A DNA stretch of 64,000 bases from the NCBI GenBank assembly GCA_910584475.1, contig CAJUBD010000014.1, positions 1 to 64,000 on the forward strand, given 5' to 3'. Made by a program: the position numbers and the translations under genes. The stretch is from an uncultured Treponema sp. GTDB taxonomy: Bacteria > Spirochaetota > Spirochaetia > Treponematales > Treponemataceae. Shown one piece after another: positions 35,981-44,994 of the stretch; positions within the stretch are counted from its first letter, which is position 1, and each line of letters begins with the position of its first letter. The notes under the pieces were generated by a model. The model had not been told where the DNA came from and ran no database searches. It was given only the letters and a program-made list of their open reading frames with translations.

Positions 35981-36619
35981 TTATTTTAAAACCTTGACGA
36001 ATTGGGAAATCTGGGACTTGCTGAACAAAAGGAGGATTTCCCCCGAAGAAGAAAGCGCAGGAGACGCATTTTCGCTTTCGCTCGGAGAATCTGGAATTGA
36101 AATGGCAAAGTACGGAGAGCGCCCCGAAAAGACATAGCCTGCCGTCACGAGAACTTCCGCATGTTCCACTAGCGCTTGGCGCGAAGTGCCCCATTCAATC
36201 TTCGCCTGAAAAACGCCGTATTTTTCTTGGGATTTTTTTTCTTTGCGCGAAAGTTTTTTTTCCTCAAAATCAGAAAAATATTTTTGGCAGGCCGAAGAAA
36301 GCTCAAAAGCCCCTCCATCCGAAAAGCGCAAGTTGTAGTATCGGCTTCCGTAAAAAAACTGCGCGTTCCGCCCATACACACGGATTTCGCGGATTTTGTT
36401 TCCGTCGAAAAACCTCGCTTGCGAAAAACCATTCGCCGACGAAGCGTCCTGCGCCCAAATCACGGCGAAAGAGACAAACGAGAGAGCAAGGAAAACAACG
36501 GCTTCCTTAATTTTTAATTTTCCATGATTTTGAGAAACCAAGATTTTTTTGAATTGCAAAGAGACGCGGATAACGAATAATTTTTCCAAAAAAAGCCGAA
36601 AGCAAAAAGAAGCGCGCAT
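35981..36619 (-). CDS. exported hypothetical protein
   Basis: Up to 212 residues; not recognised. A hydrophobic segment (VVFLALSFVSFAVIWAQ) ending in A-Q looks like a signal peptide, but it starts about 40 residues after the first ATG (36619). The true start is therefore probably further downstream, perhaps at a TTG or GTG near residue 25-35. The mature part has a Lys/Glu-rich middle (KKLSRKEKKSQEKYG) and a C-terminus with SGEILLLFSKSQIS. No Shine-Dalgarno supports 36619. It lies between rpmB and the HD-GYP gene on the same strand. Confidence 0.5.
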   Translation of the reverse strand: MRASFCFRLFLEKLFVIRVSLQFKKILVSQNHGKLKIKEAVVFLALSFVSFAVIWAQDASSANGFSQARFFDGNKIREIRVYGRNAQFFYGSRYYNLRFSDGGAFELSSACQKYFSDFEEKKLSRKEKKSQEKYGVFQAKIEWGTSRQALVEHAEVLVTAGYVFSGRSPYFAISIPDSPSESENASPALSSSGEILLLFSKSQISQFVKVLK

Positions 36620-36670
36620 GTCGCCGTCATCAAAAGAAAACTAAAACTTACCGCTAAAACTGCGCGGCAA

Positions 36671-36710
36671 GTTTGAAATCCGAATTTGTTCCGAAATTCG
36701 GATTTCAAAC
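36671..36710. terminator. perfect 17-bp hairpin downstream of rpmB
   Basis: GTTTGAAATCCGAATTT is followed by a 6-nt loop and its exact reverse complement. There is no clear U-run, so it may be a weak terminator or an mRNA-stabilising structure. Confidence 0.6.
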
Positions 36711-36742
36711 CCGCGCGACATTTCAGCACGGATTTGATTTTT

Positions 36743-36958
36743 CTATTTTTCCGCTTCTTTCGGAACATGGACTTTTTTTACCACAAAGCCGCTTCGCAAA
36801 CACTGCGTGCAAACGTTGATTCTGCGCGCACCGCCGTCGCCAAAGTCCGCCTTGACCTTGTGAAGGTTCGGAAGCCAAACATGCCTCGTATGGTGGTAAG
36901 TCTTGCTCACTCTGTTTCCGTGCTGAGAGCCTTTGCCGCAAATGTCGCACCTTCTCAT
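36743..36958 (-). CDS. rpmB: 50S ribosomal protein L28
   Basis: 71 residues, full length. MRRCDICGKGSQHGN is the standard L28 N-terminus and INVCTQCLRSG supplies a second Cys pair, so this is the zinc-binding (C+) form. It binds 23S rRNA in the large subunit. A near-consensus promoter (TTGACA, 17 nt, TAGAAT) lies at 36997-37025, as expected for a highly expressed gene. Confidence 0.95.
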   Translation of the reverse strand: MRRCDICGKGSQHGNRVSKTYHHTRHVWLPNLHKVKADFGDGGARRINVCTQCLRSGFVVKKVHVPKEAEK

Positions 36959-36996
36959 AATATTTTACCTGCCTTTAACTCAATATAAGTTTAAAT

Positions 36997-37025
36997 ATTC
37001 TATAGAAAACCCCAAATAATGTCAA
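36997..37025 (-). promoter_or_regulatory. rpmB promoter, near-consensus
   Basis: TTGACA (37020-37025), a 17-nt spacer and TAGAAT (36997-37002) on the minus strand. Confidence 0.75.
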
Positions 37026-37051
37026 GAGGTTTGCACGCGTTTTCGTAGCAT

Positions 37052-39721
37052 TTATTTTACGACGATGTTCACGAGTTTGTCAGGGACGCAAATCACTTTC
37101 ACTTCGGTTTTGCCATCAATGAATTTCTTCGCGCCTTCGTTCTCCCTTGCGAGCGCGACAAGTTCCTCTTCGGAAGCGCCCGCAGCGGCTTCGAATTTGC
37201 CGCGCAATTTTCCGTTCACTTGTACGATGATGGTTTTCTTTTCGTCCACTACAAAAGCCGCGTCGAACGAAGGCCAGCTTTCATAAGCCAATGACTTTTC
37301 ATTTCCCAGCCTCTGCCAAAGTTCTTCGCCCAAATGCGGCGCGTAGCAAGAAAGCATCTTCACGAAATCCGCCCACATTCCTTTTGGAATCGACTCGAGC
37401 TTTGAAAGCGAGTTTATGAAAATCATCATCTGCGAAATCGCCGTGTTGAAATTGAGCGAGGCGGTGTCTTCGGTAACCTTTTGCACGGTTTTCGCAAAGA
37501 CTTTTGCCACCGCGGCGATTTCCGCTTTGTTTTCGGCGGAGAAAATGTCAAGCTCTGACATCGGCTTTTCTGAAACCGCCCAGACTTTTTCAAGGAAGCG
37601 GTGGATGCCGACGATGCCCTGCGTGCTCCACGGCTTGCTCATAGTGAGCGGTCCCATGAACATTTCGTACATGCGAACGCTGTCCGCGCCATAACGCTTT
37701 ATTTCTTCGTCGGGATTCACGACATTTTTCAGCGACTTCGACATTTTCGCGACGACCTGCGAAAGAGGCTCGCCGCTTTCCTTGTCGACATAAACGCCGC
37801 CTTTGTCTTCCACCATATCGGCGGGAACGAGCGTCTTGTTTTTGCGCTGATAGGCAAAACTAGTTATCATTCCCTGGTTCACCAAACGCTGGAACGGCTC
37901 TTTCGTAGAGACGACTCCGCAGTCGTACAAGACTTTGTGCCAAAAACGCGCGTACAAAAGATGGAGCACGGCATGCTCCGCGCCGCCGACATACAAGTCC
38001 ACCGGCATCCAATATTTTTCTTTTTCGCGCGAACAAAATTCACTTTCGTTTTTCGGGTCAAGGTAGCGCAAATAGTACCAGCAGCTTCCCGCCCATTGCG
38101 GCATCGTGTTCGTCTCGCGTCTCGCCTTTCCGCCGCATTTCGGGCATTTGCAGTTCACCCACGAATCGATTCCCGCGAGCGGACTTTCCCCGGTTCCTGT
38201 CGGCTGGTATGTCTTCACGTCGGGCAATTCAAGCGGCAATTCTTCTTCCGGGACAGGAACAGTGCCGCATTTTTCGCAGTGTATGAGCGGAATCGGCTCG
38301 CCCCAATATCGCTGGCGGCTGAAAATCCAGTCGCGAAGTTTGTAGCTGACGGCGGCTTTTCCGATGCCTTTTTGGGAAAGCCAATCCACAATACGCGCGA
38401 TCACATCCTTTGTAGGAACGCCGCTAAAATGCTCCGAATTTATCGCGTAGCCGTCCTTTGCGGGAGTGCATTCCGAAGCGATGTCGAAAATGTCGGGATG
38501 AGCGTCTGCCAATTTTTTGTAGACATCGGGATTCTTTGAAGCCTCGCGAATCATAGCCGCGCCCGTTTTCTCATCGCCGTCTCCCAGCCTCGCCACCTCT
38601 TCTTTTGAAGCGACTACTTTTAAAATCGGCAGATTGAATTTCTTCGCAAAATCCCAGTCGCGCTCGTCGTGGGCAGGAACCGCCATAATCGCGCCCGTTC
38701 CGTGTCCCATCAAAACATAGTCGGAAATCCAAATCGGGATCTTCGCTCCATTCACGGGATCAATGCCGTAGCTTCCTGTGAAAACGCCGGTCTTGTTTTT
38801 GTTCAAGTCGGTGCGCTCGAGGTCGGACTTTTTCGCCGCCTGTTCTATATAAGATTCGACTTCTGCCTTTTGCGCGGCGGTCGTCAGTTCTTTTACCATC
38901 TCATGTTCGGGAGAAAGAACCATGTATGTCGCGCCAAAAAGCGTGTCGGGACGAGTCGTGTAGACTTTTATGCTTTTCTTTCCAGAAGGCTTTCCGTCCG
39001 CATCCGCGATGGCAAAATCCACTTCCGCGCCTTCGGACTTTCCGATCCAGTTGCGCTGCATTATCTTCACGCTTTCAGGCCAGTCGAGCGAATCCAAATC
39101 CGTCAAAAGGCGTTCGGCATATTCGGTGATTTTCAAAACCCATTGGCGAATCGTCTTGTGCGTGACTTCCGCGCCGCAACGCTCGCAGCGACCTTCTTTC
39201 ACTTCCTCGTTCGCCAATCCAGTCTTGCACGAAGGACACCAGTTTATCGGAGTGTTGCTTTCATACGCCAAGCCGCGCTTGTAGAGCTGCAAGAAAATCC
39301 ATTGCGTCCATTTGTAATAGTCGCTCGTACAAGTGGAAACGCATCTGTCCCAATCGTAACTGAATCCCAAAGCCTTTATCTGCTTCGTGAAATGCTCAAT
39401 GTTCGCGAAAGTCGTCTCCCGCGGATGCGTCCCGGTCTTTATCGCGTAATTCTCCGCCGGAAGCCCAAACGCGTCGTAGCCCATCGGGTGCAAGACATTG
39501 AAGCCGTTCATCCGCAGGTAGCGGCAATAGATGTCCGTGGCAGTGTATCCTTCAGGATGGCCGACATGAAGTCCCGCCGCCGAAGGATACGGAAACATAT
39601 CCAAAACATACCGCCGCTTTTCTTTCGGAACGGACACGTCTTCAGAAGCCTTGAAAGTTTTGTTTTCTTCCCAATATTTTTGCCACTTTGGCTCGATTGA
39701 CTCAAACGGATATTTAGACAT
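37052..39721 (-). CDS. leuS: leucyl-tRNA synthetase
   Basis: 889 residues. Charges tRNA-Leu with leucine. Class I signatures: HVGH (52-55, the HIGH motif) in [15 protein letters not shown], and KMSKS in [16 protein letters not shown]. The CP1 editing domain is present ([15 protein letters not shown]), as are Cys-rich zinc segments ([23 protein letters not shown]). Length and order are those of bacterial LeuRS. It starts 4 nt after the stop of the upstream transporter gene, so the two are probably cotranscribed. Confidence 0.97.
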   Translation of the reverse strand: MSKYPFESIEPKWQKYWEENKTFKASEDVSVPKEKRRYVLDMFPYPSAAGLHVGHPEGYTATDIYCRYLRMNGFNVLHPMGYDAFGLPAENYAIKTGTHPRETTFANIEHFTKQIKALGFSYDWDRCVSTCTSDYYKWTQWIFLQLYKRGLAYESNTPINWCPSCKTGLANEEVKEGRCERCGAEVTHKTIRQWVLKITEYAERLLTDLDSLDWPESVKIMQRNWIGKSEGAEVDFAIADADGKPSGKKSIKVYTTRPDTLFGATYMVLSPEHEMVKELTTAAQKAEVESYIEQAAKKSDLERTDLNKNKTGVFTGSYGIDPVNGAKIPIWISDYVLMGHGTGAIMAVPAHDERDWDFAKKFNLPILKVVASKEEVARLGDGDEKTGAAMIREASKNPDVYKKLADAHPDIFDIASECTPAKDGYAINSEHFSGVPTKDVIARIVDWLSQKGIGKAAVSYKLRDWIFSRQRYWGEPIPLIHCEKCGTVPVPEEELPLELPDVKTYQPTGTGESPLAGIDSWVNCKCPKCGGKARRETNTMPQWAGSCWYYLRYLDPKNESEFCSREKEKYWMPVDLYVGGAEHAVLHLLYARFWHKVLYDCGVVSTKEPFQRLVNQGMITSFAYQRKNKTLVPADMVEDKGGVYVDKESGEPLSQVVAKMSKSLKNVVNPDEEIKRYGADSVRMYEMFMGPLTMSKPWSTQGIVGIHRFLEKVWAVSEKPMSELDIFSAENKAEIAAVAKVFAKTVQKVTEDTASLNFNTAISQMMIFINSLSKLESIPKGMWADFVKMLSCYAPHLGEELWQRLGNEKSLAYESWPSFDAAFVVDEKKTIIVQVNGKLRGKFEAAAGASEEELVALARENEGAKKFIDGKTEVKVICVPDKLVNIVVK

Positions 39722-39725
39722 TTTT

Positions 39726-40967
39726 TTACCTGAACAAAATAATCAAAACTTGCGAAATAATTACGACCGCAATCAAAGCCATCGGATATGTGGCGGCATA
39801 GGCCGAGGCGACATTTTCCGTACCCGCCGTGGAAATCAAAGTTCCAAGCGCGGGAGTGGAAGTCATTCCGCCCGTAATAGAGCCGAGGTTGTTCAAAAGG
39901 CTCAACTTTAGAACATATCGCGCGAAGAAATATCCGATGATGAGCGGAAGCGTCGTCATTATGATTCCATAGATGAAGTAAACCGCCTTGAAATATTTTA
40001 TGAAGCTCGCGCCGCCTGCGACACCCGCGCCGATCAAAAACAACATCAATCCAAGTTCTCGGAATTCCTTCAACGTAACGTCAAGCGGAGTGAGGTCGAC
40101 AGGACCTACATGCGCGAGATATCCGAACACGAGCGAAACCAAAAGGCAGCCGCCCGTCGTAGTAAGCGCGAACGACCAGTTCGGATGACCGAAAATCATT
40201 CCAAACATCTTTCCCCAGTCGATTCCGCCGACGAGGATTCCGACCAAAGCCGCGAGCGCGAAAGGCATGAAGCCGAACGCGTCCATTTCAATCAATTTTC
40301 CCTTGTAGGTTTTCTTCGTTCCTGAGTCCGCCGCCACGAGATGGGCGCGCTCTTCGTTCATGTTCGCGCCGATGAGTTTCGGAACAATCTGAACGAAAAG
40401 CACTACGCCGATTACGCCGTAAAGATAGGCGATTCCATGTCCGACCGAAACAATCGATTCAAGTTCCGCGTTTGCGACAGTGGCCTTGGCCGCGGAAAAG
40501 GCGGGCGTGGAAGTGAGACTTCCTGACAGTAACCCGACAAGCATCGCCGCCGCTTCCTGAGAATCGCTTCCGAATGCCTTTATGTCGAACGCGATGCACG
40601 CCGCGCACGAAAGCCCGCCGATCAAAATTATCAGCACACCTAAGAGAATGTATGACTTGAAATTCTTCTTCAAGTTGGAAAAGAAATTCGGGCCGGCGAT
40701 AAATCCTACCGAAGTCACGAACAGAATCAGCCCAAGATTTTCGATTATTTTCAGCGCGTTTGAAGTGTATCCTTTAGTCTGACCTTCCAAGAAAGAATAG
40801 AAAAAACAGCCGAACAAAAGCGCGATGATGAAGACGCCCGCAGTTCCGAGCGAAACGCCTTTCACGGTGATGCGTCCAAGCAAATAGCCCAACGCCGCTA
40901 TGATGAAAACGCTGAACATCAGGCAGCTGATTCCCTTTACGGAAATGATTCCGGCAAACAAACTCAT
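39726..40967 (-). CDS. membrane transporter of the aspartate:alanine exchanger (AspT/YidE/YbjL) family
   Basis: 413 residues, about ten to twelve membrane helices in two related halves. Each half carries the family motif: [13 protein letters not shown] in the first and [13 protein letters not shown] in the second, both near inverted-repeat helices. The TrkA_C domains that separate the halves in many members are missing; only a short hydrophilic loop ([18 protein letters not shown]) is present. The substrate is probably an amino or dicarboxylic acid but cannot be named. GAGGT precedes the ATG and a promoter lies at 40998-41027. leuS follows in the same transcript. Confidence 0.82.
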   Translation of the reverse strand: MSLFAGIISVKGISCLMFSVFIIAALGYLLGRITVKGVSLGTAGVFIIALLFGCFFYSFLEGQTKGYTSNALKIIENLGLILFVTSVGFIAGPNFFSNLKKNFKSYILLGVLIILIGGLSCAACIAFDIKAFGSDSQEAAAMLVGLLSGSLTSTPAFSAAKATVANAELESIVSVGHGIAYLYGVIGVVLFVQIVPKLIGANMNEERAHLVAADSGTKKTYKGKLIEMDAFGFMPFALAALVGILVGGIDWGKMFGMIFGHPNWSFALTTTGGCLLVSLVFGYLAHVGPVDLTPLDVTLKEFRELGLMLFLIGAGVAGGASFIKYFKAVYFIYGIIMTTLPLIIGYFFARYVLKLSLLNNLGSITGGMTSTPALGTLISTAGTENVASAYAATYPMALIAVVIISQVLIILFR

Positions 40968-40997
40968 ATAAACCTCTAATAATTTTATTTGGCAGAT

Positions 40998-41027
40998 ATT
41001 ATATCACAAATCGGACAAACAATGCAA
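40998..41027 (-). promoter_or_regulatory. promoter of the AspT-like transporter-leuS transcript
   Basis: TTGCAT (41022-41027), an 18-nt spacer and TATAAT (40998-41003) on the minus strand. Confidence 0.6.
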
Positions 41028-41079
41028 GACCTTGCCATAGACCTTGCGCAATTTTGAAAAGTGTGATAAGGTAAGAAGA

Positions 41080-41361
41080 ATGGATTTTCTTATAGATGCA
41101 AAAATAGCCAATGGCTCAAAACTTCTCAAAGCAAACGGCGCGGAAAAAGTGTTTTTATTCGGCTCGCGACTAAAGGGAAATTCAAATCGCGATTCCGACT
41201 ATGACTTCGGAGTAAAAGGTTTGCCGCAAGAAAAATTTTTCAGCAGTTGGGCAAGTTTGGAAAACGCGCTCGATACGAAAGTGGATTTAGTGGACTTCGA
41301 CGACCAAATCGATTTTTTTTGCCATCTTCAAAAACACGGCGAAATCAAGGAAATAAACTGA
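41080..41361 (+). CDS. minimal nucleotidyltransferase (MNT-type)
   Basis: 93 residues. The polymerase-beta-like signature GSRLKGNSNRDSDYDFGV gives G-S-x(n)-D-x-D with the two metal-binding Asp. Such MNT proteins are usually antitoxins that modify a HEPN toxin encoded next to them. The following frame overlaps its stop (TGATG) but is only 33 codons, so the expected partner is missing or truncated. ATG 41080 is preferred over TTG 41044 because the domain begins there. Confidence 0.78.
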   Translation: MDFLIDAKIANGSKLLKANGAEKVFLFGSRLKGNSNRDSDYDFGVKGLPQEKFFSSWASLENALDTKVDLVDFDDQIDFFCHLQKHGEIKEIN

Positions 41362-41462
41362 TGCTAAAAGACGACATGCTTTTTGGAATTGCCAGTCTTG
41401 TGGCAAAAAATAAAAACGGATTTATGCACATTCGCGGAAAACTGCGAAAAAAAATAAATTGA
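41361..41462 (+). CDS. 33-residue protein translationally coupled to the nucleotidyltransferase
   Basis: The ATG overlaps the preceding TGA as TGATG, which suggests coupling. The peptide begins MLKDDMLFGIASLVAKNKN and ends KLRKKIN. It may be the start of a HEPN-type partner cut short, possibly by arrival of the hairpin element at 41493, or a chance frame. No family is recognisable at this length. Confidence 0.4.
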   Translation: MLKDDMLFGIASLVAKNKNGFMHIRGKLRKKIN

Positions 41463-41492
41463 TTTTTTTTGAGGGAAAATTTTAGGAGGAAT

Positions 41493-41633
41493 GGCAAAAA
41501 TCCGCGCCGAAATGGCGCGCGTATTTTTGCCGTCGAGTTTGCGTTGCAAACTCGCTCATATACTGCGCGTTCTCACTCTGTTGCGAACGCGCCAAAAAAG
41601 ACATTTCAAAAAATTGAAATTTTTTGAAATGTC
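41493..41633 (+). repeat. four-hairpin intergenic element, unit f (read H4 to H1 on the plus strand)
   Basis: H4 41493-41531, H3 41534-41554, H2 41565-41592, H1 41600-41633. All four stems are complementary but differ in sequence from the other units. The unit is flanked by an 11-bp direct repeat, TAGGAGGAATG at 41483-41493 and 41640-41650; the second copy is the ribosome-binding site of the next gene. Confidence 0.8.
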
Positions 41634-41651
41634 TTTTTGTAGGAGGAATGT

Positions 41652-43676
41652 ATGATTTTTTACGTTGACGCAAATGCGACGCGAAGCGGGAACGGCGAGA
41701 AAGATTCGCCGTTCAAAAGAATCAGCGAGGCGACGGATGTCGCGCGCGCGGGCGATGAAGTGATTGTCGCTCCTGGCGTTTACCGAGAATATGTCGATCC
41801 GAAGAACGCGGGAACGGCGGAAAACAGAATCGTCTATCGTTCGGAAAAAAAAGGCGGAGCGGTCATCACGGGCGCAGAGCAAATAAAAAATTGGACTCAA
41901 TACAATGGCGATGTTTATCTTGCGCGTATTCCGAACGGCGTTTTCGGCGAATACAATCCTTACAAGACTTTGGTGAGCGGCGACTGGTTCATCGCGTTTT
42001 ACGTGGCGCATACGGGCGAAGTTTTCTTGAACGACAAATCGCTTTATGAAGCGACTTCACTTGAAGACGTGCTAAATCCGAAAGTCTACGAAAAATCTTG
42101 GGACAAAGGATTTTCCGTCTACAAATGGTACACGGAGCAAGACGAGGCGGCGGACGAGACTTTGATTTACGCGAATTTCCACGGAAAAAATCCCAACGAG
42201 GAAAATGTCGAAATTACGGTGCGCGAAAACTGTTTCTATCCTTCAAAGGAAGGTGTCGGATTCATCACGCTTTCGGGCTTCAAAGTTTGCAAGGCGGCGA
42301 CTCAATGGGCGCCCCCCACGGCGTATCAGGAAGGAATGGTCGGCCCGCACTGGTCGAAAGGCTGGATTATAGAAGACTGCGAAATCTGCCATTCCAAATG
42401 TTCAGGGATTTCTCTCGGAAAATACAAGCAACCCAACAACGACAACAAATGGCTCAAGACGAAATTCAAGGACGGAACGCAGACCGAGCGCGACAACATT
42501 TGTCAGGCGCAAATCGAAGGCTGGACGAAAGAGAGAATCGGCTCGCACATCGTCCGCCGCTGCGAAATCCACGACTGCGGTCAAACTGGAATCGTCGGGC
42601 ATTTGGGCGGAGTCTTTTCAATCATCGAGGACAACCATATCCACCACATCAACAACAAGCAGAATCTCGCGGGCGCGGAAATCGGCGGAATAAAGATGCA
42701 CGCCGCGATTGACGTGATAATCAGGCGAAACCATTTCCACCATTGCACGCGCGGGCTTTGGCTCGACTGGCAGGCGCAGGGAACTCGCGTCACGCAAAAC
42801 CTTTTCCATGACAACACTGTGCCTCTCAAGGAAATCGGCAAGGAAAACATCGACGGGCTTGGCGAGGACATTTTCATCGAAGTTTCGCATGGGCCGACTC
42901 TCGTTGACAACAACATCCTGCTTTCTGACTTCGCGCTCAAACTTCCGACGCAGGGGGTGGCGCTCGTCCACAATTTCATCGCGGGAAGCTTTACCACCGT
43001 CGGACGCGGCGTAGACAACGGAACGATCGCGAAGCCGTCTCCTCGTTACACTCCGTATCATGTTCCTCACAGAACGGAAATCATGGGATTCATGACGATT
43101 CTGCACGGCGACTGCCGTTTCTACAACAACATCTTCGTTCAGCAAAAAAAGCGTCCGTTCCTCGAGCAGCTTCATGAAGAATTCAAGGACGCGGAATGGA
43201 TGGACGCGAATGTCACTTGCGGAACGATTCCTTTCGACAAATATCCGACGTATGAAGAATGGCTTTCGCAATTCGAAGGATATTGCGGAATGGGAAGCAA
43301 GCCGAGCGACCGCTATTACAACCCCCTCCCAGTCTGGGCGGCGGGCAACGCGTTTTTCAACGGAGCCGTTCCGATGAAAAAAGAAAGCGACGCGTTCGTC
43401 GACACGGAGCACAAAATCGAATTCACTCTTTCGGACGACGGCGAAAAAGTTACGTTCAAAACTAACGTCTACGAATTTTTGCCGAAAGGAAAGGCGGCGA
43501 CGATTTCCACGAAAACTTTGGGCGAAGCGTTCGAGCCGGAACAGAAATTCGAAAATCCCGACGGCTCGCAGATAGTCTTCAACGACGACTATTTCGGAAA
43601 CGCGCGCGCGGCAAATCCCACGCAAGGTCCGCTCGAGAATTCTTCCGGCAAAGCGGAATTCGTTTTGTGGAAATGA
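41652..43676 (+). CDS. right-handed beta-helix glycosidase, GH120-like (beta-xylosidase candidate)
   Basis: 674 residues. The N-terminus (FYVDANATRSGNGEKDSPFKR) is the DUF1565-like start of parallel beta-helix carbohydrate enzymes. The body has repeated beta-helix turns (SHIVRRCEIHDCGQTGIVG, IIRRNHFHHCTRGLWLDW). GLWLDWQAQGTRVTQNLFHDN resembles the GH120 active-site region; the Asp of LWLDW and an acidic residue in EDIFIEVSHG are candidate catalytic residues, which I cannot confirm. There is no signal peptide, so it would act on imported oligosaccharides. AGGAGG lies 5-6 nt before the ATG, supplied at the edge of the hairpin element. A terminator follows. Confidence 0.65.
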   Translation: MIFYVDANATRSGNGEKDSPFKRISEATDVARAGDEVIVAPGVYREYVDPKNAGTAENRIVYRSEKKGGAVITGAEQIKNWTQYNGDVYLARIPNGVFGEYNPYKTLVSGDWFIAFYVAHTGEVFLNDKSLYEATSLEDVLNPKVYEKSWDKGFSVYKWYTEQDEAADETLIYANFHGKNPNEENVEITVRENCFYPSKEGVGFITLSGFKVCKAATQWAPPTAYQEGMVGPHWSKGWIIEDCEICHSKCSGISLGKYKQPNNDNKWLKTKFKDGTQTERDNICQAQIEGWTKERIGSHIVRRCEIHDCGQTGIVGHLGGVFSIIEDNHIHHINNKQNLAGAEIGGIKMHAAIDVIIRRNHFHHCTRGLWLDWQAQGTRVTQNLFHDNTVPLKEIGKENIDGLGEDIFIEVSHGPTLVDNNILLSDFALKLPTQGVALVHNFIAGSFTTVGRGVDNGTIAKPSPRYTPYHVPHRTEIMGFMTILHGDCRFYNNIFVQQKKRPFLEQLHEEFKDAEWMDANVTCGTIPFDKYPTYEEWLSQFEGYCGMGSKPSDRYYNPLPVWAAGNAFFNGAVPMKKESDAFVDTEHKIEFTLSDDGEKVTFKTNVYEFLPKGKAATISTKTLGEAFEPEQKFENPDGSQIVFNDDYFGNARAANPTQGPLENSSGKAEFVLWK

Positions 43677-43705
43677 TAGACGTGTGAGAAAAGAAACTCG
43701 AAACA

Positions 43706-43736
43706 AAAATCTGCGGCATGATATGCCGCGGATTTT
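43706..43736. terminator. bidirectional terminator between convergent genes
   Basis: AAAATC-T-GCGGCAT, loop GAT, ATGCCGC-G-GATTTT: a 14-bp stem including one G-U pair, between the GH120-like gene and the surface-polymer operon. Confidence 0.8.
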
Positions 43737-43747
43737 AGCGAGCGTTT

Positions 43748-44740
43748 TTACCTGCCCTTTAATTTTTTTCCGAGTGAGCGCATAAAGGACGCGCCGCCCT
43801 CGAAGAATTTGAAAAGGGCGGGCAGTTTTGCTTTCATCTCGGCGAAAGTGAAAATCAGAGGCGACTGCATTATGCTTACGATGCGCTGGTCCTTTATCAA
43901 GTAGACTTTGTTGAATTGAAAGCGAGGTTTTTTTATCATCGCCTTTATGTCGTCAGGAATGTCGCCCGCTTCCTTTATTCTCATCTGTAAATTTCTGTCC
44001 GCAAGTTTGTAATAGGGAACATAGTTTTTCCCATCGAATTCACTTGAAAAGTAGTGGATTATTTTTGCCTCTCCCAAAAACTCCAGCCCTCCGCTTGACG
44101 GCTGGCAATTCCAAATGCCTGACAGCTCCTTCATTTTCATTCCGATTTTCCAATTCGCTTCGTTCAGGCAGGGCTGGTCGTGGAGGTCGTGTTTTTTGTA
44201 GGCGGAATATTTCCAAAGCTCGTTCCAATTTTTAAAAAGCGATTTTTGCGTCTCACCTTTTCTCGCCCAGACAAGACCGCCGTTGAAGTTTCCGTTTAGA
44301 CATGCCGTTCCATGGAACTTAAGTTTTTTGTCCCGCTTCAAAAAGGCATCCTTGTGGATATGCTCGTCAAGGTGGCAGTGGCAGTCCAGGACTCCGCCCA
44401 ATTCGCACTTCTCGTTCTGTATGTCGCTCAAATCATCACAGACAATCATATCGCAATCCATATAAAGGAAGTCATCGTCAATATAGTCTGGAATTGAGGT
44501 TTTTATGAGGCGCGAACGCTCGACATTCGTGGTTTTTTCATCGAATGGAACGGAAATTATTTTTGTCGCGTAGTTTTTCAATGCGGCGCGTTTTCCCGTC
44601 AAGGAGTTGAATGTTTTGTCATCCACGAGAATTGTCAGGTTCTCATTCGGCATGTAAAGGCGGAAAGAATATGCCGCCATCAACGCCTGCTCATAGTAAA
44701 AGTCCGAGGCGGTGGAAGTCAGGACAAGGACATAGGTCAT
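43748..44740 (-). CDS. glycosyltransferase, GT8-like (GT-A fold)
   Basis: 330 residues. The D-x-D motif that binds the nucleotide-sugar metal is in FLYMDCDMIVCDD, about residue 95. HGTACLNGNFNGGLVW and the late KIIHYFSSEFDGK are GT8-like blocks. It likely adds a hexose during surface polymer synthesis. It is the last gene of the leftward locus but has its own leaderless-type promoter (44747-44775), which lies in the duplicated 3' end of a GT2 gene. No Shine-Dalgarno is seen. Confidence 0.8.
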   Translation of the reverse strand: MTYVLVLTSTASDFYYEQALMAAYSFRLYMPNENLTILVDDKTFNSLTGKRAALKNYATKIISVPFDEKTTNVERSRLIKTSIPDYIDDDFLYMDCDMIVCDDLSDIQNEKCELGGVLDCHCHLDEHIHKDAFLKRDKKLKFHGTACLNGNFNGGLVWARKGETQKSLFKNWNELWKYSAYKKHDLHDQPCLNEANWKIGMKMKELSGIWNCQPSSGGLEFLGEAKIIHYFSSEFDGKNYVPYYKLADRNLQMRIKEAGDIPDDIKAMIKKPRFQFNKVYLIKDQRIVSIMQSPLIFTFAEMKAKLPALFKFFEGGASFMRSLGKKLKGR

Positions 44741-44746
44741 TCTTTT

Positions 44747-44775
44747 AGCATACCATATTTTCTAGAATTTTCCAA
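44747..44775 (-). promoter_or_regulatory. leaderless promoter of the GT8 gene
   Basis: TTGGAA (44770-44775), a 17-nt spacer and TATGCT (44747-44752) on the minus strand, then exactly 6 nt to the ATG at 44740. The -35 is inside the duplicated GT2 fragment. Confidence 0.5.
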
Positions 44776-44956
44776 GCGCGATTCCGGCACGAAGCGCGAA
44801 TTTCTTCAATATGGATTGCCTTACCGGGTTGTTTGGAATGAGAATTTTGTTGTCGTGGTAAAGCGAAATTTCTCCTGTGTCGTAAACGCAATTTCTCCGC
44901 TCTCCAAGAAGCTCGTGAAAGTCCGTTTCCTTCACATGGTGAAAGCATCTGCCGTC
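44766..44956 (-). pseudogene. duplicated 3' end of the GT2 gene (191-bp repeat, copy 1)
   Basis: Matches 49121-49311 at 189 of 191 positions, same orientation. It encodes the last 63 residues of the GT2 glycosyltransferase (from GRCFHHVKETDF to ALGKF). A TTG at 44998, overlapping the stop of the upstream gene, opens a 78-codon frame that joins 14 unrelated codons to this fragment. It lacks the catalytic domain and is probably non-functional. Confidence 0.9.
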
Positions 44957-44994
44957 TTTTTTAAGATGCATGGCTTTAAGAAAATTCCATGCTC

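Noticed and set aside
42618..43706. 362-codon minus-strand frame
   Set aside because: Antisense to the beta-helix enzyme; Arg/Val-rich composition typical of a shadow frame.
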